From contig NZ_CAJPUX010000005.1 in the NCBI RefSeq assembly GCF_905397285.1, forward strand, positions 124,001 to 188,000: a DNA stretch of 64,000 nt, written 5' to 3'. The stretch is from Cupriavidus plantarum. Lineage in GTDB: Bacteria; Pseudomonadota; Gammaproteobacteria; Burkholderiales; Burkholderiaceae. A program made the position numbers and the translations under genes. Positions within the stretch are counted from its first letter, which is position 1. Each line of letters opens with the position of its first letter. The notes under the pieces were generated by a model that saw nothing but the letters and a program-made list of their open reading frames with translations, had not been told where the DNA came from and did not search any database. Shown here piece by piece: positions 35,990 to 44,384 of this stretch.

Positions 35990-36601
35990 ATGCCAGGAAA
36001 GATGACTGTCGTGGGCGCTCCGAGATCGGAAGGCTTGCGGGAAAGAAAGCAACGTGAAACGCGGCAGCGAATCGCGGAGGTCGCGCTGCGCATGTTCCTC
36101 GCCGATGGCTACGAAGGCACGACACTGGACGCGATTGCGGATGCGGCAGGAATCTCCCGCCGCACCTTCTTCTCGTACTTCAAGTCGAAGGACGACATCA
36201 TCCTGTTCGGACTGGAGGCCGATTCAGCCGAGTTGATCGCGGATCTGCTCAAGACATCGCCCGACGTGGCGCCGTTGGACGCGGTGCGCGACGTGATGGT
36301 CAAACGCATTGCGCGCTATACGACCGAGGAGATGACGGCCATCGACAACCTCATGCTATCGAGCGAATCGCTGCTCGCACGCAAGCAAGCGTTCTACGTG
36401 AGGCAGGAGCAGGCGCTGTTTCTCGCGCTGCGCGAGGTGTGGCGACAGCCCGAACGGCAGACGACGCTTCGGATGATTGCCATGGCTTCCGTCGGGGCCC
36501 TGAGGCTTGCGCTGCAAGCGTGGCGAGAGCAGACCGGCGCGCGAAAGCCGGCGGCAAAATTTCTGCAAGACGCATTCGAGAGTCTCCGGGCGGGGCTTTG
36601 A
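35990..36601 (+). CDS. TetR/AcrR family regulator
   Basis: Repressor of 203 residues (199 if the ATG at 36002 is used; CAGGAAAG fits that second start). The HTH lies at residues about 25-70, with RIAEVALRMFLADGYEGTTL then AAGISRRTFFSYFKSKDDII. The Arg-Arg-Thr-Phe-Phe-Ser-Tyr-Phe recognition helix is the typical TetR_N type. The C-terminal ligand domain is specific to the subgroup and unassigned. The frame is open upstream to 35891, but that segment contains the direct-repeat operator. It is divergent from the SDR gene and probably autoregulated. Confidence 0.87.
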   Translation: MPGKMTVVGAPRSEGLRERKQRETRQRIAEVALRMFLADGYEGTTLDAIADAAGISRRTFFSYFKSKDDIILFGLEADSAELIADLLKTSPDVAPLDAVRDVMVKRIARYTTEEMTAIDNLMLSSESLLARKQAFYVRQEQALFLALREVWRQPERQTTLRMIAMASVGALRLALQAWREQTGARKPAAKFLQDAFESLRAGL

Positions 36602-36855
36602 GGAGATGCCGGCTGGGGCGGCCTCGTGACGCCGGGCTATCGGTCCGCCAAGTTCAACCCCCCTTATCCAACCTCAACTCACCACGCTGGACGCGCCAAT
36701 CGCCGATCCCAGCGCGCGCAATGCTCCGCGTTCGTCGTTGTCGGTGACATGCGCTTGCAGGACGAGCGCTCGCCTCGGCAAGGCGGGCACTCAGAATCGG
36801 CCCCGTCTGCAGCGCCGCGCCCGGCTGAGGGCAACAGACCACAGGGGTTCGGATG

Positions 36856-37188
36856 TCAGATGTCCAGCAACGCAGGGGAAATGCCAAACGCTGCGGCGAG
36901 CTTTTCGCGCGTTGCCTTGCGCATCCGCCCTTTGCCGTTCTCCTGTTCGGCGTACGCTGGCTGACTGATACCGAGACGCGATGCGACTTCCTTCTGCGTC
37001 AACCCCAGATGCTCACGCCACGCGCGCGCGGGAGACACGTCGTCTACGAGCAGCATGCGTGCGACCTCGTGGGGCACCCCGTCCTTGTCCTGCGCGCGTT
37101 GCTTGATGTAATCCGCATAGGGGATCACGACGAACGCAGGCTGCCCCTTGTCGTCGTGGATGATTTGCACGTGCGGCATCATGTCCAT
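36856..37188 (-). CDS. Orphan antitoxin-like HTH protein
   Basis: A 110-residue protein (108 from the ATG at 37182). The first 45 residues (VQIIHDDKGQPAFVVIPYADY) resemble the N-terminus of antitoxin-linked or Phd-like DNA-binding proteins, and residues about 55-105 are an XRE-type HTH (LTQKEVASRLGISQPAYAE). In type II toxin-antitoxin modules such proteins pair with a RelE/HigB toxin. No toxin-like frame is visible upstream or downstream, so it is an orphan or a solitary regulator. It is monocistronic and convergent with the TetR gene. Confidence 0.7.
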   Translation of the reverse strand: MDMMPHVQIIHDDKGQPAFVVIPYADYIKQRAQDKDGVPHEVARMLLVDDVSPARAWREHLGLTQKEVASRLGISQPAYAEQENGKGRMRKATREKLAAAFGISPALLDI

Positions 37189-37329
37189 GGCATATTTTTC
37201 CTTGTTCCCGCGGCAATGGAACGCCGTCGCGCCCACCAAGATTTTTTGCTTCCGACAACGTACGGCACCAAGCCGCGCCTGTGAATGCGACGATTCTCAA
37301 ATTCGGATGCAAGGACGTGGGCAATGAAT

Positions 37330-37348
37330 GAGGGGTGGCTCACCCCTC
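37330..37348 (-). terminator. Hairpin at the LysR 3' end
   Basis: GAGGGGTG and CACCCCTC form an 8-bp perfect stem with a GCT loop that spans the LysR stop codon. No U-run follows, so it may be a weak or factor-dependent terminator or an mRNA-protecting stem. Confidence 0.35.
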
Positions 37349-38248
37349 CGCAAACACCCCCAGCTTAGGAATCTCCTCCCGCAGATAGGCAATCAACGCC
37401 CGTGTTGCCATCGATGGATGCAGGTTCGGCGTCGTGATGATGTACAGATGGTGGCCCAGTCCCTCGGGCGCCCATTCGGGTAACACCGGCACCAGCGTGC
37501 CGGCCCTGACATCCTCCCATCCCGCATAGGCGGGCAGCAGCCCTACCCCATGCCCGCCCTGCGCGGCGCGCAGGAGGAAACGGAAATGTTCCGACTGCAG
37601 ATGTGGGGCGATGTCGATCGTTTCACGGACGCCCGCGCGTTCGATGACCAGCCGGAAGCGGCGCGACGAGTATGGCGGGCACAGGAAGTGGCAGTGCGCC
37701 AGATCGGCCGGCGCCTCGATGGGGGCAATGCTCGCGAGATAGGACGGCGATGCGAGGAGCCGCCACGGCGTTGCGCAGACCTCCCGCGCCACGACGTCGA
37801 GGGGCGGGTTCGACGTGACCCGTAACGCGACGTCGATCTCGTCGGCGATCAGGTTCGTCACACGGTTGGCGAAGAACACGCGTAACGAGATGCCCGGATG
37901 CAGCGCCGCGAAGTCCAGGAGCAGCGGTGCGATGTAGGCATCGCCGAGTCCCGTCGGCACACTCACCCTGACGTGTCCGCGCAGCGTCTTGCCGAGGCTG
38001 TCGATCTCCGCCTGCGCGGCGACGGCTTCCTGGAGCATGCGCACGCCGTGCTCGTACAGGGTCTGCCCCGCCTCCGTCGTCTCCAGACGGCGCGTGGTCC
38101 GCCGCAATAGTTGCGCACCGGCCTGCTCTTCCAGCTGGCCCAACTGCCGGCTGACCTGCGAGCGCGTCACGCCGCGCCGGCGGCCCGCTTCGGCCAGCGT
38201 GCCGGCATCGACGATCTCGACAAAGGACTGAATGAGGTGCAGATCCAT
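37340..38248 (-). CDS. LysR family transcriptional regulator
   Basis: Regulator of 302 residues. The HTH is at residues about 3-60 (LIQSFVEIVDAGTLAEAGRR, then LLRRTTRRLETTEAG). The effector domain starts VRVSVPTGLGDAYIAPLLLD. It is divergent from the acyl-CoA ligase/Bug operon across 129 bp. The likely ligand is a carboxylic acid that is imported and activated by those genes, or its CoA ester. Confidence 0.88.
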   Translation of the reverse strand: MDLHLIQSFVEIVDAGTLAEAGRRRGVTRSQVSRQLGQLEEQAGAQLLRRTTRRLETTEAGQTLYEHGVRMLQEAVAAQAEIDSLGKTLRGHVRVSVPTGLGDAYIAPLLLDFAALHPGISLRVFFANRVTNLIADEIDVALRVTSNPPLDVVAREVCATPWRLLASPSYLASIAPIEAPADLAHCHFLCPPYSSRRFRLVIERAGVRETIDIAPHLQSEHFRFLLRAAQGGHGVGLLPAYAGWEDVRAGTLVPVLPEWAPEGLGHHLYIITTPNLHPSMATRALIAYLREEIPKLGVFAEG

Positions 38249-38377
38249 GCTCGCGCAAAGTCATTGTCACGTATGACGCAACATTGTGGTGCGCGCTTGC
38301 CGTATTGTCGATGCGGGATTGCCCCCGCTACATTTCCCACATTGCCGGCATCAGACCGGCACCACGGAGACAAGCGG

Positions 38378-39868
38378 ATGGCCGCAGACCTTTGGTTTGA
38401 ATCGCAGCATCGCGCGGGGGACGACATCGTCGCCCGCGGTAACAGACTGGCCGGCGGATGGCGCCGGCTGGGGCTCGAGGAAGGCAACGTCGTCGCGCTC
38501 CTGCTGCGCAACGATCCCGTCTTTGCCGATGCGATCGCCGCCTGCCGCGTGGCAGGCATCTACTACTGCCCCATCAACTGGCACTTCACCGCCGCGGAAG
38601 TCCGCTTCGTCCTCGAAGACAGCGGCGCCCGCGTGCTGCTCGTGCACGCGGACCTGCTGGATGCCGTGCGCGCCGCCGTGCCGCCCGGCGTCACGGTGTT
38701 TGCCGTCGGCGGCACCGATCCCGATGCGATCGAGTACGAGCCATGGCTCGCCGCGCAACCGCCGTACGATGGCCCGCGCGTCGCACCGCGCGGCCACCTC
38801 GCCTACACCTCGGGCACCACCGGCAGGCCCAAGGGCGTGCTGCGCGAACCGTTCCCCCTCGGCACGATGGACGACCAGCTCGCCCGCATGCGCTCGGTCG
38901 TCGCGCAGTCGATCGGCATCGTCCCGGGGTGCCGCGCGCTGATGTCCGCGCCGCTCTATCACAGCGCGCCAGGCGTCTTCATCCAGCAGGCCTTGCAAAT
39001 GGCCGAGCGGCTGGTGCTCACCGCGCGCTTCGACGCCGAACAGGTGCTCGCGCTGGTCGAGCAGCATCGCATCGATGTGCTCTACCTCGTGCCCATCATG
39101 TACGTGCGGCTGCTCAAGCTGCCGCCGGAGGTCCGCGCCCGCTATGACCTCTCCTCGATTCGCTTCGTCGCGTCGACGGGCTCGCCCTGCGCCCCCGAGG
39201 TCAAGCGCGCGATGCTGGAGTGGCTCGGCCCGGTGATTCACGAAACCTACGCATCGAGCGAGGCCGGCATGGTGACCGTCGCCACCCCGGCCGATGCTGC
39301 CGCCCGCCCCGGCACCGCGGGCCGTCCCATCGATGCCGCGCAGCTGCGCATCCTCGACGCCGATGGCAATGCGTGCGCGACCGGCGAAGTGGGTCTCGTG
39401 TACGTACGGCAACCCGCGTATCCGGACTTCACCTACCTGAACAACGACGCCGCACGCCGCGCCATCGACCGCGACGGCCTGATCTCGCTCGGCGACATGG
39501 GCTATGTCGATGCCGACGGTTACCTGTTCATCTGCGATCGCGCCTCCGACATGGTGATCTCAGGCGGGGTCAACATCTATCCGGCCGAGATCGAGCATCA
39601 GCTCGTGCGCTACCCCGGCGTCGCCGATTGCGCGGTGTTCGGGGTACCCGACGACGAATACGGCGAACGACTGCACGGCGTGGTCGAGCCTATGCCCGAC
39701 ACCGCGATCGATCCCGCGGCCGTGACCGAGTGGCTGCGCGAGCGGCTCTCCGGCTTCAAGGTCCCGCGCACGATCGAGATCGCCCGGCTGCCACGCGACG
39801 AGACCGGCAAGCTCGCCAAGCGCAAACTGCGCGATCAGCATTGGGCCGGCCGCGGTCGGCGCGTCTGA
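38378..39868 (+). CDS. AMP-dependent acyl-CoA synthetase
   Basis: Adenylate-forming ligase of 496 residues that activates a carboxylic acid to its CoA thioester with ATP. The P-loop is YTSGTTGRPKGV (about 143-154), the hinge region is GDMGYVDADGYLFICDRASD, and the catalytic Lys478 lies in ETGKLAKRKL. The binding pocket (VASTGSPCAPEVKR, then HETYASSEAG) is of the aryl or medium-chain acid type. The ATG at 38378 follows CACGGAGA; an upstream open frame overlaps the divergent LysR gene and is discarded. It is followed at 50 bp by a Bug receptor, so the pair probably imports and activates the same acid. Confidence 0.88.
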   Translation: MAADLWFESQHRAGDDIVARGNRLAGGWRRLGLEEGNVVALLLRNDPVFADAIAACRVAGIYYCPINWHFTAAEVRFVLEDSGARVLLVHADLLDAVRAAVPPGVTVFAVGGTDPDAIEYEPWLAAQPPYDGPRVAPRGHLAYTSGTTGRPKGVLREPFPLGTMDDQLARMRSVVAQSIGIVPGCRALMSAPLYHSAPGVFIQQALQMAERLVLTARFDAEQVLALVEQHRIDVLYLVPIMYVRLLKLPPEVRARYDLSSIRFVASTGSPCAPEVKRAMLEWLGPVIHETYASSEAGMVTVATPADAAARPGTAGRPIDAAQLRILDADGNACATGEVGLVYVRQPAYPDFTYLNNDAARRAIDRDGLISLGDMGYVDADGYLFICDRASDMVISGGVNIYPAEIEHQLVRYPGVADCAVFGVPDDEYGERLHGVVEPMPDTAIDPAAVTEWLRERLSGFKVPRTIEIARLPRDETGKLAKRKLRDQHWAGRGRRV

Positions 39869-39918
39869 CGCCGCGTTTGACGGCACGAAGACATAACAAA
39901 ACAGAAGAAGGAGACAAC

Positions 39919-40893
39919 ATGCCACGATCCCCGTTCCGCATTGCCGCGGCGGTAGCCGCCATGGCCGCGACCATGACACTCGCGCACGCCGGCCCCTTCC
40001 CCGAGCGGCCGATCAAACTGGTGGTCCCCTACACCCCCGGCGGTTCCTCCGACCAGTTCGGCCGCGCGCTCGCGGAAGGCATGTCGAAGGACCTGAAGCA
40101 AACGGTGGTCGTGGAGAACCGCCCCGGCGCCAACACGATGGTCGGCGCGCAGAGCGTGGCGCGCGCGCCCGCCGACGGCTACACGATGATCATGGCGTCG
40201 AGCGCCAGCATGGTGCTGAACCCGATGCTCTACAAACGCACGGGGTACGATCCCAAGGACTTCAAGGTGTTCCTGATCGGCACCGAAGTGCCGCTGGTCA
40301 TCGTGACGAACAATCAGGTGCCCGCGTCGAACACGCGCGACTTTGCGAGTTACGCGAAGGCGGCCAACGGCAAGCTCAACTATTCCTCGGTAGGCCTCGG
40401 CAATCCGCTGCAACTCGCCACCGAGATGCTCAAGGCCGAACTCGGCATCGAGATGACGCACGTCCCGTACAACGGCAGCGCGCCGGCCCTGTCCGCGCTG
40501 CTGGCGAACGACGTGCAGCTGATGGTCGATGTCGTCAGCACCTCGCTGCCGCACATCCGCGCGGGCAAGCTCAAGGCGTTGGCCGTCACGTCACGCGCGC
40601 GGCTCGAGGTTCTGCCCAATGTGCCGACCATGGCCGAGAGCGGCTATCCCGATTTCCACGCCGCCACGTGGTTCGGCCTCGCCGTGCCCGCGCAAACGCC
40701 CCCGGATGTGGTGCCGCGCCTGCAAGCGGCCGCAACGCAGGTCCTCGGCGATGCCCAGTTCCGCGGAACCTTCGCCGCCCTCGGCCTGGTCGTCCAGCCA
40801 CCGCGCACGCAGGCGGAGGTGGACCGCTATGTCGCCGCCGATCGCGAGACGTGGGGCAAGGTTATCCGCGCCAACCGCATCTCGCTCGATTGA
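39919..40893 (+). CDS. Bug-family tripartite tricarboxylate transporter receptor
   Basis: Periplasmic receptor of 324 residues with a signal peptide (1-24, ending LAHA-GPFP). Family hallmarks are the start FPERPIKLVVPYTPGG, the DGYTM segment and the AVTSRARLEVLPNVPTMAESG block. Bug proteins bind carboxylates and serve TctAB permeases, which are not encoded here. An AGAAGGAGACA ribosome binding site precedes the ATG. It lies downstream of the acyl-CoA ligase in one operon. Its stop is 10 bp from the stop of the convergent TetR gene. Confidence 0.9.
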   Translation: MPRSPFRIAAAVAAMAATMTLAHAGPFPERPIKLVVPYTPGGSSDQFGRALAEGMSKDLKQTVVVENRPGANTMVGAQSVARAPADGYTMIMASSASMVLNPMLYKRTGYDPKDFKVFLIGTEVPLVIVTNNQVPASNTRDFASYAKAANGKLNYSSVGLGNPLQLATEMLKAELGIEMTHVPYNGSAPALSALLANDVQLMVDVVSTSLPHIRAGKLKALAVTSRARLEVLPNVPTMAESGYPDFHAATWFGLAVPAQTPPDVVPRLQAAATQVLGDAQFRGTFAALGLVVQPPRTQAEVDRYVAADRETWGKVIRANRISLD

Positions 40894-40902
40894 GCGCAGC
40901 CA

Positions 40903-41502
40903 TCAGGCGGGCAACAGCCCGGCCGCCCGATAGTTGTCGATCAGCGTATCGAAGAGTTTGATATCGGCGCGGCCGCGTGCCATGAGCTGGGCGCCCGCCA
41001 CCGCGGCGAAGATCGCGTGCGCGCGCTTCTTCGCATCCCTGGTGCCGACGATGCCGGCATCCACCAGCGTCTTGGCCAGCCACGCGACATTCACGTCGGT
41101 GAATGCCTGCACTTCCGTCTTCACGACGTCGGGCAGATCGTCGTACTCGGCCGTCATGAAGCTGCACAGGCAGATGCGGTTGTCATTCTCGAGCGATTTG
41201 CGAAACAGGCTCGGGTACTTCCGCAGGCGATCCGCCATATCCGGCGTCTTGGCCGACAGCGCATCCAGCGCCACCACCGTGTCCTCCCAGTACCGCCTGG
41301 CCACCGCGGCAGCAAGATCAGCCTTGCTGGGGAAATGGTGATAGAGACTGGCCGCCTTGATGCCCACCTCTTCCGCGAGCGCCCGGAGGTTCAGCCCGCC
41401 ATAGCCATGCGCCTGCGCAATGCGGGTAGCGACCGCCAGAATCCTGTCGCTGGAGTTTGAGGTGGCCTGATGTTGCACGATGTGCCTCGATGGAATGTTC
41501 AA
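40903..41502 (-). CDS. TetR/AcrR family regulator
   Basis: Repressor of 199 residues. The HTH region is AVATRIAQAHGYGGLNLRAL then EVGIKAASLYHHFPSKADL, with the standard Tyr-His-His-Phe recognition helix. The ligand domain has two Cys in CLCSF. It is not divergent from an enzyme gene; the 115 bp upstream carries an imperfect palindrome that may be its own operator. The neighbours are a convergent Bug receptor and a lipoprotein on the same strand, so its targets are unclear. Confidence 0.86.
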   Translation of the reverse strand: MNIPSRHIVQHQATSNSSDRILAVATRIAQAHGYGGLNLRALAEEVGIKAASLYHHFPSKADLAAAVARRYWEDTVVALDALSAKTPDMADRLRKYPSLFRKSLENDNRICLCSFMTAEYDDLPDVVKTEVQAFTDVNVAWLAKTLVDAGIVGTRDAKKRAHAIFAAVAGAQLMARGRADIKLFDTLIDNYRAAGLLPA

Positions 41503-41555
41503 AGACAGCCCGAGCGGGAGGGCGATGAGCGCGATTATAGCGCTCCGCCCTCACA

Positions 41556-41573
41556 CTAACAAACGCTCGGTAG
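41556..41573. promoter_or_regulatory. Possible TetR operator
   Basis: The 18-bp segment CTAACAAACGCTCGGTAG reads CTAnCnAnCGnTnGnTAG, an imperfect palindrome (12 of 18 positions symmetric) about 54 bp upstream of the TetR start. Its size suits a TetR dimer. Confidence 0.4.
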
Positions 41574-41617
41574 CCGTCACATCGAGGACGGAATATCGCC
41601 TTCCGCCTGCCTTCTCT

Positions 41618-42370
41618 TTACCGCGCGGCGGGTGCCGCGGCGTTGCCTGCGACCGGCGGCACGCTCGGCGAGCGTTGTTCCATGAAGAAGGCCCCGCGCA
41701 GCTTGCTCGTGGTCACGCGCGTGCTTTCGTCCACCGCGCGCATCAGATTCTCATAGTCCGGCGACTGGTCCCAATCGCCATTGGCGGCGACGATGGTTTC
41801 CACGTCTTCGTACCATTCGAGCCGGTTCGTCGACAGGTCGACGAGTTGGCCTCTCAGCGCGATGTATGCCTGCGGAGGTTCCGTCGGGATGAAGCCGTAG
41901 TACGTCCGCTTGGTGCCGAGCGCCCGCGCGGTGATCAGTAGCAGCTTGTCGGCGTTGTACTTTTTGGCGAACGGCCGGTAGTCGCGCAGCGCAATCCCGT
42001 CACCGGAGCCTTCGACGAACTTCGGCATGTCTTCGGTCACGAGCGGTTCCTGGATCATCACCACCTTCATCTGGCGCGATTCGAGGCCCTTGCGGAAGTC
42101 TTCCGGCAGGCTGCTCACCATCGTGAAGTCCTGGCGCTGCAGGCGCTCGACGATGGCCGCGGCGTTGGCGCGATTGATCGCGACATCGAGCAAGCCCTGG
42201 TTACCGAGCATGCGCTGCCCCGGCTCCGGCAGCTTCTCGATGGCGACAGCCACCGTCTTCTCTTTGTTGTTGAACAGCGCACTGGTGGCGGGAATCGGCT
42301 TTTGCACCGTGGCGCACCCAGCCAGAATGCTCGCGCCGAGCAGCAGCGCGGCAGCCTTGATACGACCCAT
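41618..42370 (-). CDS. Predicted lipoprotein of unknown function
   Basis: A 250-residue protein with a lipoprotein signal (LLGASILAGCATVQ, Cys at about 19). The mature part has a long alpha/beta domain with charged helices (ALFNNKEKTVAVAIEKLPEP, then AINRANAAAIVERLQRQDF) and the aromatic segment RTYYGFIPTEPPQAYIALRG. I recognise no domain. The ATG at 42370 starts the signal; the frame continues upstream without signal character. It is the gene upstream of the TetR on the same strand, with a separate ribosome binding site, so coupling is uncertain. Confidence 0.7.
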   Translation of the reverse strand: MGRIKAAALLLGASILAGCATVQKPIPATSALFNNKEKTVAVAIEKLPEPGQRMLGNQGLLDVAINRANAAAIVERLQRQDFTMVSSLPEDFRKGLESRQMKVVMIQEPLVTEDMPKFVEGSGDGIALRDYRPFAKKYNADKLLLITARALGTKRTYYGFIPTEPPQAYIALRGQLVDLSTNRLEWYEDVETIVAANGDWDQSPDYENLMRAVDESTRVTTSKLRGAFFMEQRSPSVPPVAGNAAAPAAR

Positions 42371-42469
42371 GAAACATCTCCGTTCTTGTGGATAGACACG
42401 GATCGCATAACGGCACGGAGGCGAGCATCTGAAGCCCCATTCAAGTAGGGTAGACACCCGCCGGAGGGT

Positions 42470-43582
42470 TTACGCCTCCTGCAACGCCCACGCGGGATAG
42501 TCGTTGTACCCTTGCTCGGCGCCGCCGAACAACGCGCCGCCGTCGAATCTCGCCAGCGGCAGTCCTTCGGCCATGCGGCGCGGCAGGTCCGGGTTGGCGA
42601 CGAAGGGCCGGCCGAATGCGACGAGGTCCGCGTAGCCCTTGTCCAGTACCCACTGCGCCCGCGTCTGGTCGTAGTTGCCGGCGACGATGATGGGGCCGGC
42701 GAAGCGCGCGCGGATGTCGCGGCGGAAGGCTTCGGTGAATACGGGCGCATCGTCCCAGTCCGCTTCCACGAGATGCAGATATGCAATGCCCTTCCCGTGA
42801 AGGTAGCCCGCCGCCTCGAGGATCGTGGGCAGGATGTCGGGGCACGCCATCCCCCGCGCGGTCAGGAACGGGGCGAGCCGGATCGCGGCGCGGTCCGCGC
42901 CGACCTCCTCGATCACGGCGTCCATGACGTCCTTGAGAAACCGCAGGCGATTCTCGCGCGAGCCGCCATACGCATCGGTGCGAACGTTCGACGTGGTCCG
43001 CAGGAACTGGTCGACGAGGTAGCCATTGGCGCCGTGGATCTCCACGCCATCGAAGCCCGCCTCGATCGCGCGGCGTGCCGCGCGCCGGTAGTCGTCCACG
43101 ATCGCATGAATCTCGTCGATGCCCAGGGCACGGGGCGTCGGGCATGCGTACATGCCGCCTTCCCCGGTGGCCGGATCGACCATCCAGATCGACCCCTCGA
43201 ACGGCACGGCCGATGGCGCGACAGGCAGCTCGCCGCCGTGGAACACGGGATGCGACATGCGGCCCACGTGCCAGAGCTGCAGGAAGATGCGTCCCCCTGC
43301 CCGATGCACGGCGCGCGTGACGAGGCGCCAGCCCTCGACCTGCGCATCGCTGTAGATACCCGGCGTGAACGAGTAGCCTTTGCCCTGCGGCGAAATCTGC
43401 GTGGCCTCCGACACGATCAGGCCCGCGCTTGCGCGTTGCGCGTAGTACGTGGCGTTCATCGCGTTGGGCACGTCGCCAGGCTGCGAACTGCGGGCGCGCG
43501 TCATCGGTGCCATCACCACGCGGTTGGGCAGTCGCAGATGGCCCACCTGCACTGGCGAGAAAAGGGTATGCGTATCGGACAT
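42470..43582 (-). CDS. Old yellow enzyme family ene-reductase (NemA-like)
   Basis: FMN-dependent flavoenzyme of 370 residues with the TIM-barrel start LFSPVQVGHLRLPNRVVMAP. The substrate-anchoring His183 and Asn186 are present in VEIHGANGYLVDQF, and the flavin region near the C-terminus is VAFGRPFVANPDLPRR. Such enzymes reduce activated C=C bonds in enones, maleimides and nitro compounds with NADPH. It ends a two-gene unit behind an atypical SDR (13-bp gap). The divergent LysR at 44385 is the likely regulator. Electrophile detoxification is the natural role. Confidence 0.9.
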   Translation of the reverse strand: MSDTHTLFSPVQVGHLRLPNRVVMAPMTRARSSQPGDVPNAMNATYYAQRASAGLIVSEATQISPQGKGYSFTPGIYSDAQVEGWRLVTRAVHRAGGRIFLQLWHVGRMSHPVFHGGELPVAPSAVPFEGSIWMVDPATGEGGMYACPTPRALGIDEIHAIVDDYRRAARRAIEAGFDGVEIHGANGYLVDQFLRTTSNVRTDAYGGSRENRLRFLKDVMDAVIEEVGADRAAIRLAPFLTARGMACPDILPTILEAAGYLHGKGIAYLHLVEADWDDAPVFTEAFRRDIRARFAGPIIVAGNYDQTRAQWVLDKGYADLVAFGRPFVANPDLPRRMAEGLPLARFDGGALFGGAEQGYNDYPAWALQEA

Positions 43583-43595
43583 GGTCGTCTCGTGT

Positions 43596-44267
43596 TCAGT
43601 TGATCAGCGCGCCGCCGTCGATATCGATGATGGCGCCGGTCATGAACGGGTTATCGATTGCGAGCAGGTAACCCTGCGCCAGGTCTTCCGCACGGCCGTA
43701 ACGGCCCACAGGCAGGCTGGTCGCCGCGCGGTCCAGCATGGCGCTCCGCGCGGCCGCATCCATGCCCGCATAGGCCTCCGTATCGGTGAGTCCTGGACTC
43801 ACGACGTTGACGCGGATCGGCGCCAACTCGCGCGCGAGGATCTTGGCCACGGCTTCCAGTGCCGCGTTCATCGCGGTCTTGACGATGGTGCCGGGGACGG
43901 TGCGACGCGCGAGGAAGCCGCTGGTGAGCGTCAGCGTGCCGCCCGGGCGCAGATGCTTCGCGGCGGCCCTGGCCACGGCGAGGGTGCCCCAGAACTTCAC
44001 GTCGAATGCCGCCTTCGCGTCCGCCAGGTTCACGTCGGCCAGCTTCCCGCCCGGTGCCTGCGAGCCTGCCGTGAAGACGACGTGGTCCACGGGTCCGAGC
44101 TGTTCGAAGTAGCGCTCGACGGCGGCCGGATCGGCGATATCGAGGCCGTTGCGGCGGCTGGCCACCAGCACGCGGCCGGGGCGTTCGCTCAGAGCGTCCG
44201 CCACGGCGCGGCCGATGCCGGTCTGGCCGCCGACGATCACGGAAACGGTTTGGTCGGTGAAGTGCAT
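43596..44267 (-). CDS. Atypical SDR-like protein lacking the YxxxK catalytic pair
   Basis: SDR-fold protein of 223 residues. The dinucleotide loop is VIVGGQTGIGRAVADAL and the C-terminus ITGAIIDIDGGALIN-like tail fits (FMTGAIIDIDGG). However, where Tyr-x-x-x-Lys is expected the chain reads GTIVKTAMNAALEAVAK, so Tyr appears replaced by Lys and Lys by Asn; NNAG is TAGSQ. This subgroup keeps NAD(P) binding, but its reaction is unclear. It is the first gene of the unit with the old yellow enzyme and is divergent from the LysR gene. Confidence 0.8.
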   Translation of the reverse strand: MHFTDQTVSVIVGGQTGIGRAVADALSERPGRVLVASRRNGLDIADPAAVERYFEQLGPVDHVVFTAGSQAPGGKLADVNLADAKAAFDVKFWGTLAVARAAAKHLRPGGTLTLTSGFLARRTVPGTIVKTAMNAALEAVAKILARELAPIRVNVVSPGLTDTEAYAGMDAAARSAMLDRAATSLPVGRYGRAEDLAQGYLLAIDNPFMTGAIIDIDGGALIN

Positions 44268-44384
44268 TGCGATCTCCTGGAAGCGATGGAATCAGGCATG
44301 GGTTGCTTGGCAACGACTGTAGATCTTGTGAACAATCTTGATAATTGGTTAAATTCGTAAATCATATTTCGGGGATTCCGAAAG

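Noticed and set aside
37189..37339. Search for a RelE/HigB toxin next to the antitoxin-like gene
   Set aside because: The open frames here are too short and show no toxin motif.
38351..39412. A 353-codon minus-strand frame across the acyl-CoA ligase
   Set aside because: It is antisense to a clear AMP-ligase with complete motifs and has no domain of its own.
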